Position numbers and translations under genes: made by a program. Below, in pieces: positions 62,789-64,000 of a DNA stretch of 64,000 nt; within the stretch, counting starts at the first letter, position 1; each line of letters begins with the position of its first letter. The DNA lies in contig NZ_AP025314.1 in the NCBI RefSeq assembly GCF_036492835.1, positions 1,612,001 to 1,676,000 of the forward strand. The letters are read 5' to 3'. The DNA is from Fulvitalea axinellae. GTDB taxonomy: Bacteria; Bacteroidota; Bacteroidia; Cytophagales; Cyclobacteriaceae. The notes below the pieces were generated by a model. It searched no databases. It was not told where the DNA came from and was given only the letters and a program-made list of their open reading frames with translations.

Positions 62789-62814
62789 GAAAGGGGCCCG
62801 AGAGCCCCTTTTTT
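62789..62814 (+). terminator. Terminator of the thiolase gene
   Basis: AAGGGGC, loop CCGAGA, GCCCCTT followed by TTTT. Confidence 0.85.
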
Positions 62815-62830
62815 CGTTAGTCAATACAGT

Positions 62831-63217
62831 CTATTGGACCGTTTTGAAGCCTTCTTTTTTCCAAGCCAAGATTCCGCCCTCTACGTTCAAGGCCTTTTTG
62901 AATCCCATTTTACGCATCGCTTCCGAAGCGTTTGCGCTCCTACGGCCCGAACGGCAGTAAACATACACGGTTTTGGACTTGTCGAGTTTGCTTACTTTAG
63001 CCTTGAACTCATCCGAGTGCCAGTTAATGTTGATGGCGTTTTTCAAGTGTCCGGCCTCATACTCCGCTGGCGTGCGAACATCAAGGAGGATAAACTGTTC
63101 CTCGCTGGTGATCTTGGCCTGAAGAGTCTTGATGTCTGTCTCCTTTTCTTGGGCGTTGCTTTGGCAAGATATTGCTAACAATGCGCAGAACAGGCTCAGT
63201 ATGATCGATTTTCTCAT
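62831..63217 (-). CDS. Rhodanese-like domain lipoprotein
   Basis: A 128-aa protein. The signal ends in a lipobox LLAISC (Cys18), so it is exported and lipid-anchored. The rhodanese domain follows, with LLDVRTPAEYEAGHL near residue 44 and the active-site loop CRSGRRS near residue 88, cysteine present. Rhodaneses transfer sulfane sulfur; the periplasmic role is unknown. ATG 63217 is chosen because it begins the signal sequence; 18 more codons are open upstream. Confidence 0.88.
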   Translation of the reverse strand: MRKSIILSLFCALLAISCQSNAQEKETDIKTLQAKITSEEQFILLDVRTPAEYEAGHLKNAININWHSDEFKAKVSKLDKSKTVYVYCRSGRRSANASEAMRKMGFKKALNVEGGILAWKKEGFKTVQ

Positions 63218-63435
63218 ATTGGATTCCGTATTTAGGGAAGCGTTGAACCCCAAGTTCATATGGGTACTCATTTACAACGTTTCCGTTCTATATTGTAATA
63301 TTGTGGAGTGAAAAGAAGTAAATGACCTGACAGAACAAAGAAAATTAAGTCAGGTGATTATGCTTAGTCTGGCCATGGGAATGACCTAGTGGTCTCTTTG
63401 CGTTTTGCTTTTCAAGCTGTACAATATGCCCGCTC

Positions 63436-64000
63436 CTATAACTCGTCGTCGCTGATGTCTCCCAATTGCGGGCGCAACAGGATCTCCTCCACACAGGCCG
63501 AGGGCGAAAGGCTGTGGGATGCCCAGATAACGTCCGCTACGTCGGTTGATTTCATCAGTCTCTCTTCGGGCAGTTCCACGCCGTCCCAGCTCGCCGTTTT
63601 AGTGGCGCCGGGCATAATGGCCGTTACCTTTACTCCGTGCGGTTTCATCTCCTCACGAAGCGCTTTGGTCATGCCCAACATAGCGTATTTGCTAATGCAG
63701 TAAGAACCTCCGTTGGCGTATGGGGTGATGCTTGCCGTCGAGCAGATATTGAAAATATGCCCGTCTTTCCTCTCGATCATCCCCGAGATAATTCCCCTGG
63801 TGATATAGTAAGCGCTGTAAAGGTTCGTGTCGATCATCATTTCCAGACGGCCGTCTTCCTCGTTATGCACCTGTCCGGGAATGTAAACGCCCGTGTTATT
63901 GACCAAAGAGACGATTTCCTTTCCTAGGCCATTGACGAAGGAAACGAATTCTACGCATGACTGTTTCTGGGAAAGGTCGGCGCGGAAAGCGTAAATTTCG
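63436..64000 (-). CDS. SDR family oxidoreductase, 5' end cut by window edge
   Basis: The C-terminal 187 codons of a second short-chain dehydrogenase, open at base 64000. The NNTG form of the usual NNAG motif, ICSTAS with the catalytic serine, and the YCISKYA Tyr/Lys pair are visible, then the conserved VTAIMPGATKT segment. The N-terminal Rossmann motif lies outside the window. It resembles but is not a copy of the SDR at 1-666. The in-frame TTG at 63906 is internal, since family sequence continues upstream of it. Confidence 0.88.
   Translation of the reverse strand, partial: EIYAFRADLSQKQSCVEFVSFVNGLGKEIVSLVNNTGVYIPGQVHNEEDGRLEMMIDTNLYSAYYITRGIISGMIERKDGHIFNICSTASITPYANGGSYCISKYAMLGMTKALREEMKPHGVKVTAIMPGATKTASWDGVELPEERLMKSTDVADVIWASHSLSPSACVEEILLRPQLGDISDDEL

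Overview
The window is ordinary chromosomal DNA of a member of the Bacteroidota, most likely a marine, facultatively anaerobic Cytophagales-type bacterium. The evidence is a giant secreted protein with a gliding-motility/type IX sorting C-terminus next to PorP/SprF and OmpA genes, many lipoprotein and outer-membrane genes, weak Shine-Dalgarno signals, and promoters of the Bacteroidota form TTTG-N19/20-TAnnTTTG. It also carries complete fermentation genes (pflB, pflA, formate and acetate transporters). I cannot name the species.

Layout. 1-666: SDR dehydrogenase cut by the window edge; a second SDR is cut at 63436-64000. 1472-7243: fermentation block, all on the minus strand (OFA-family MFS transporter, its 49-aa small partner, pflB, pflA, satP). 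7779-12629: yebC, a Na+/amino-acid symporter divergent from gcvT, and a ComB-like phosphatase. 13621-16051: polyamine genes (AdoMet decarboxylase fused to spermidine synthase, then agmatinase); the matching arginine decarboxylase lies at 49518-50909. 16067-18131: sixA-like, pcm and PAP2 genes. 19030-19325: three nearly identical tRNA-Leu(GAG) genes. 21131-23673: DUF2157/DUF4401/GDYXXLXY membrane operon. 23899-31273: accessory-looking stretch of exonuclease, NADAR, lipoproteins, an IS30-like HTH remnant, an HD hydrolase and a Crp/DinB pair. 31566-36424: TetR regulator, prfC, RluA-type synthase, FAD oxidoreductase. 36537-48015: OmpA, SprF and a 3042-aa adhesin. 48231-54879: dnaN, speA, GH13 amylase, 2-hydroxyacid dehydrogenase, greA, a secreted protein. 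55181-59222: sulfite reductase/siroheme operon. 59328-63217: TlpA-like lipoprotein, thiolase, rhodanese.

The strongest unusual signal is ahead of the sulfite reductase operon. Two short ORFs of 29 and 42 codons, with 8 and 11 cysteine codons, each end just before an intrinsic terminator. In both, a segment within the last codons of the ORF can pair with the 5' arm of the terminator, giving a mutually exclusive antiterminator that encloses a small hairpin at the stop codon. This is the architecture of ribosome-mediated attenuation, and it predicts that cysteine starvation switches on sulfite reduction and siroheme synthesis. The two attenuators stand in series.

A second unexplained structure is seven CTTAAG-type hexamers spaced exactly 22 bp apart (61161-61298) in a 767-bp gap upstream of the thiolase gene. 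A 20-bp perfect palindrome lies just upstream of dnaN (49404-49423).
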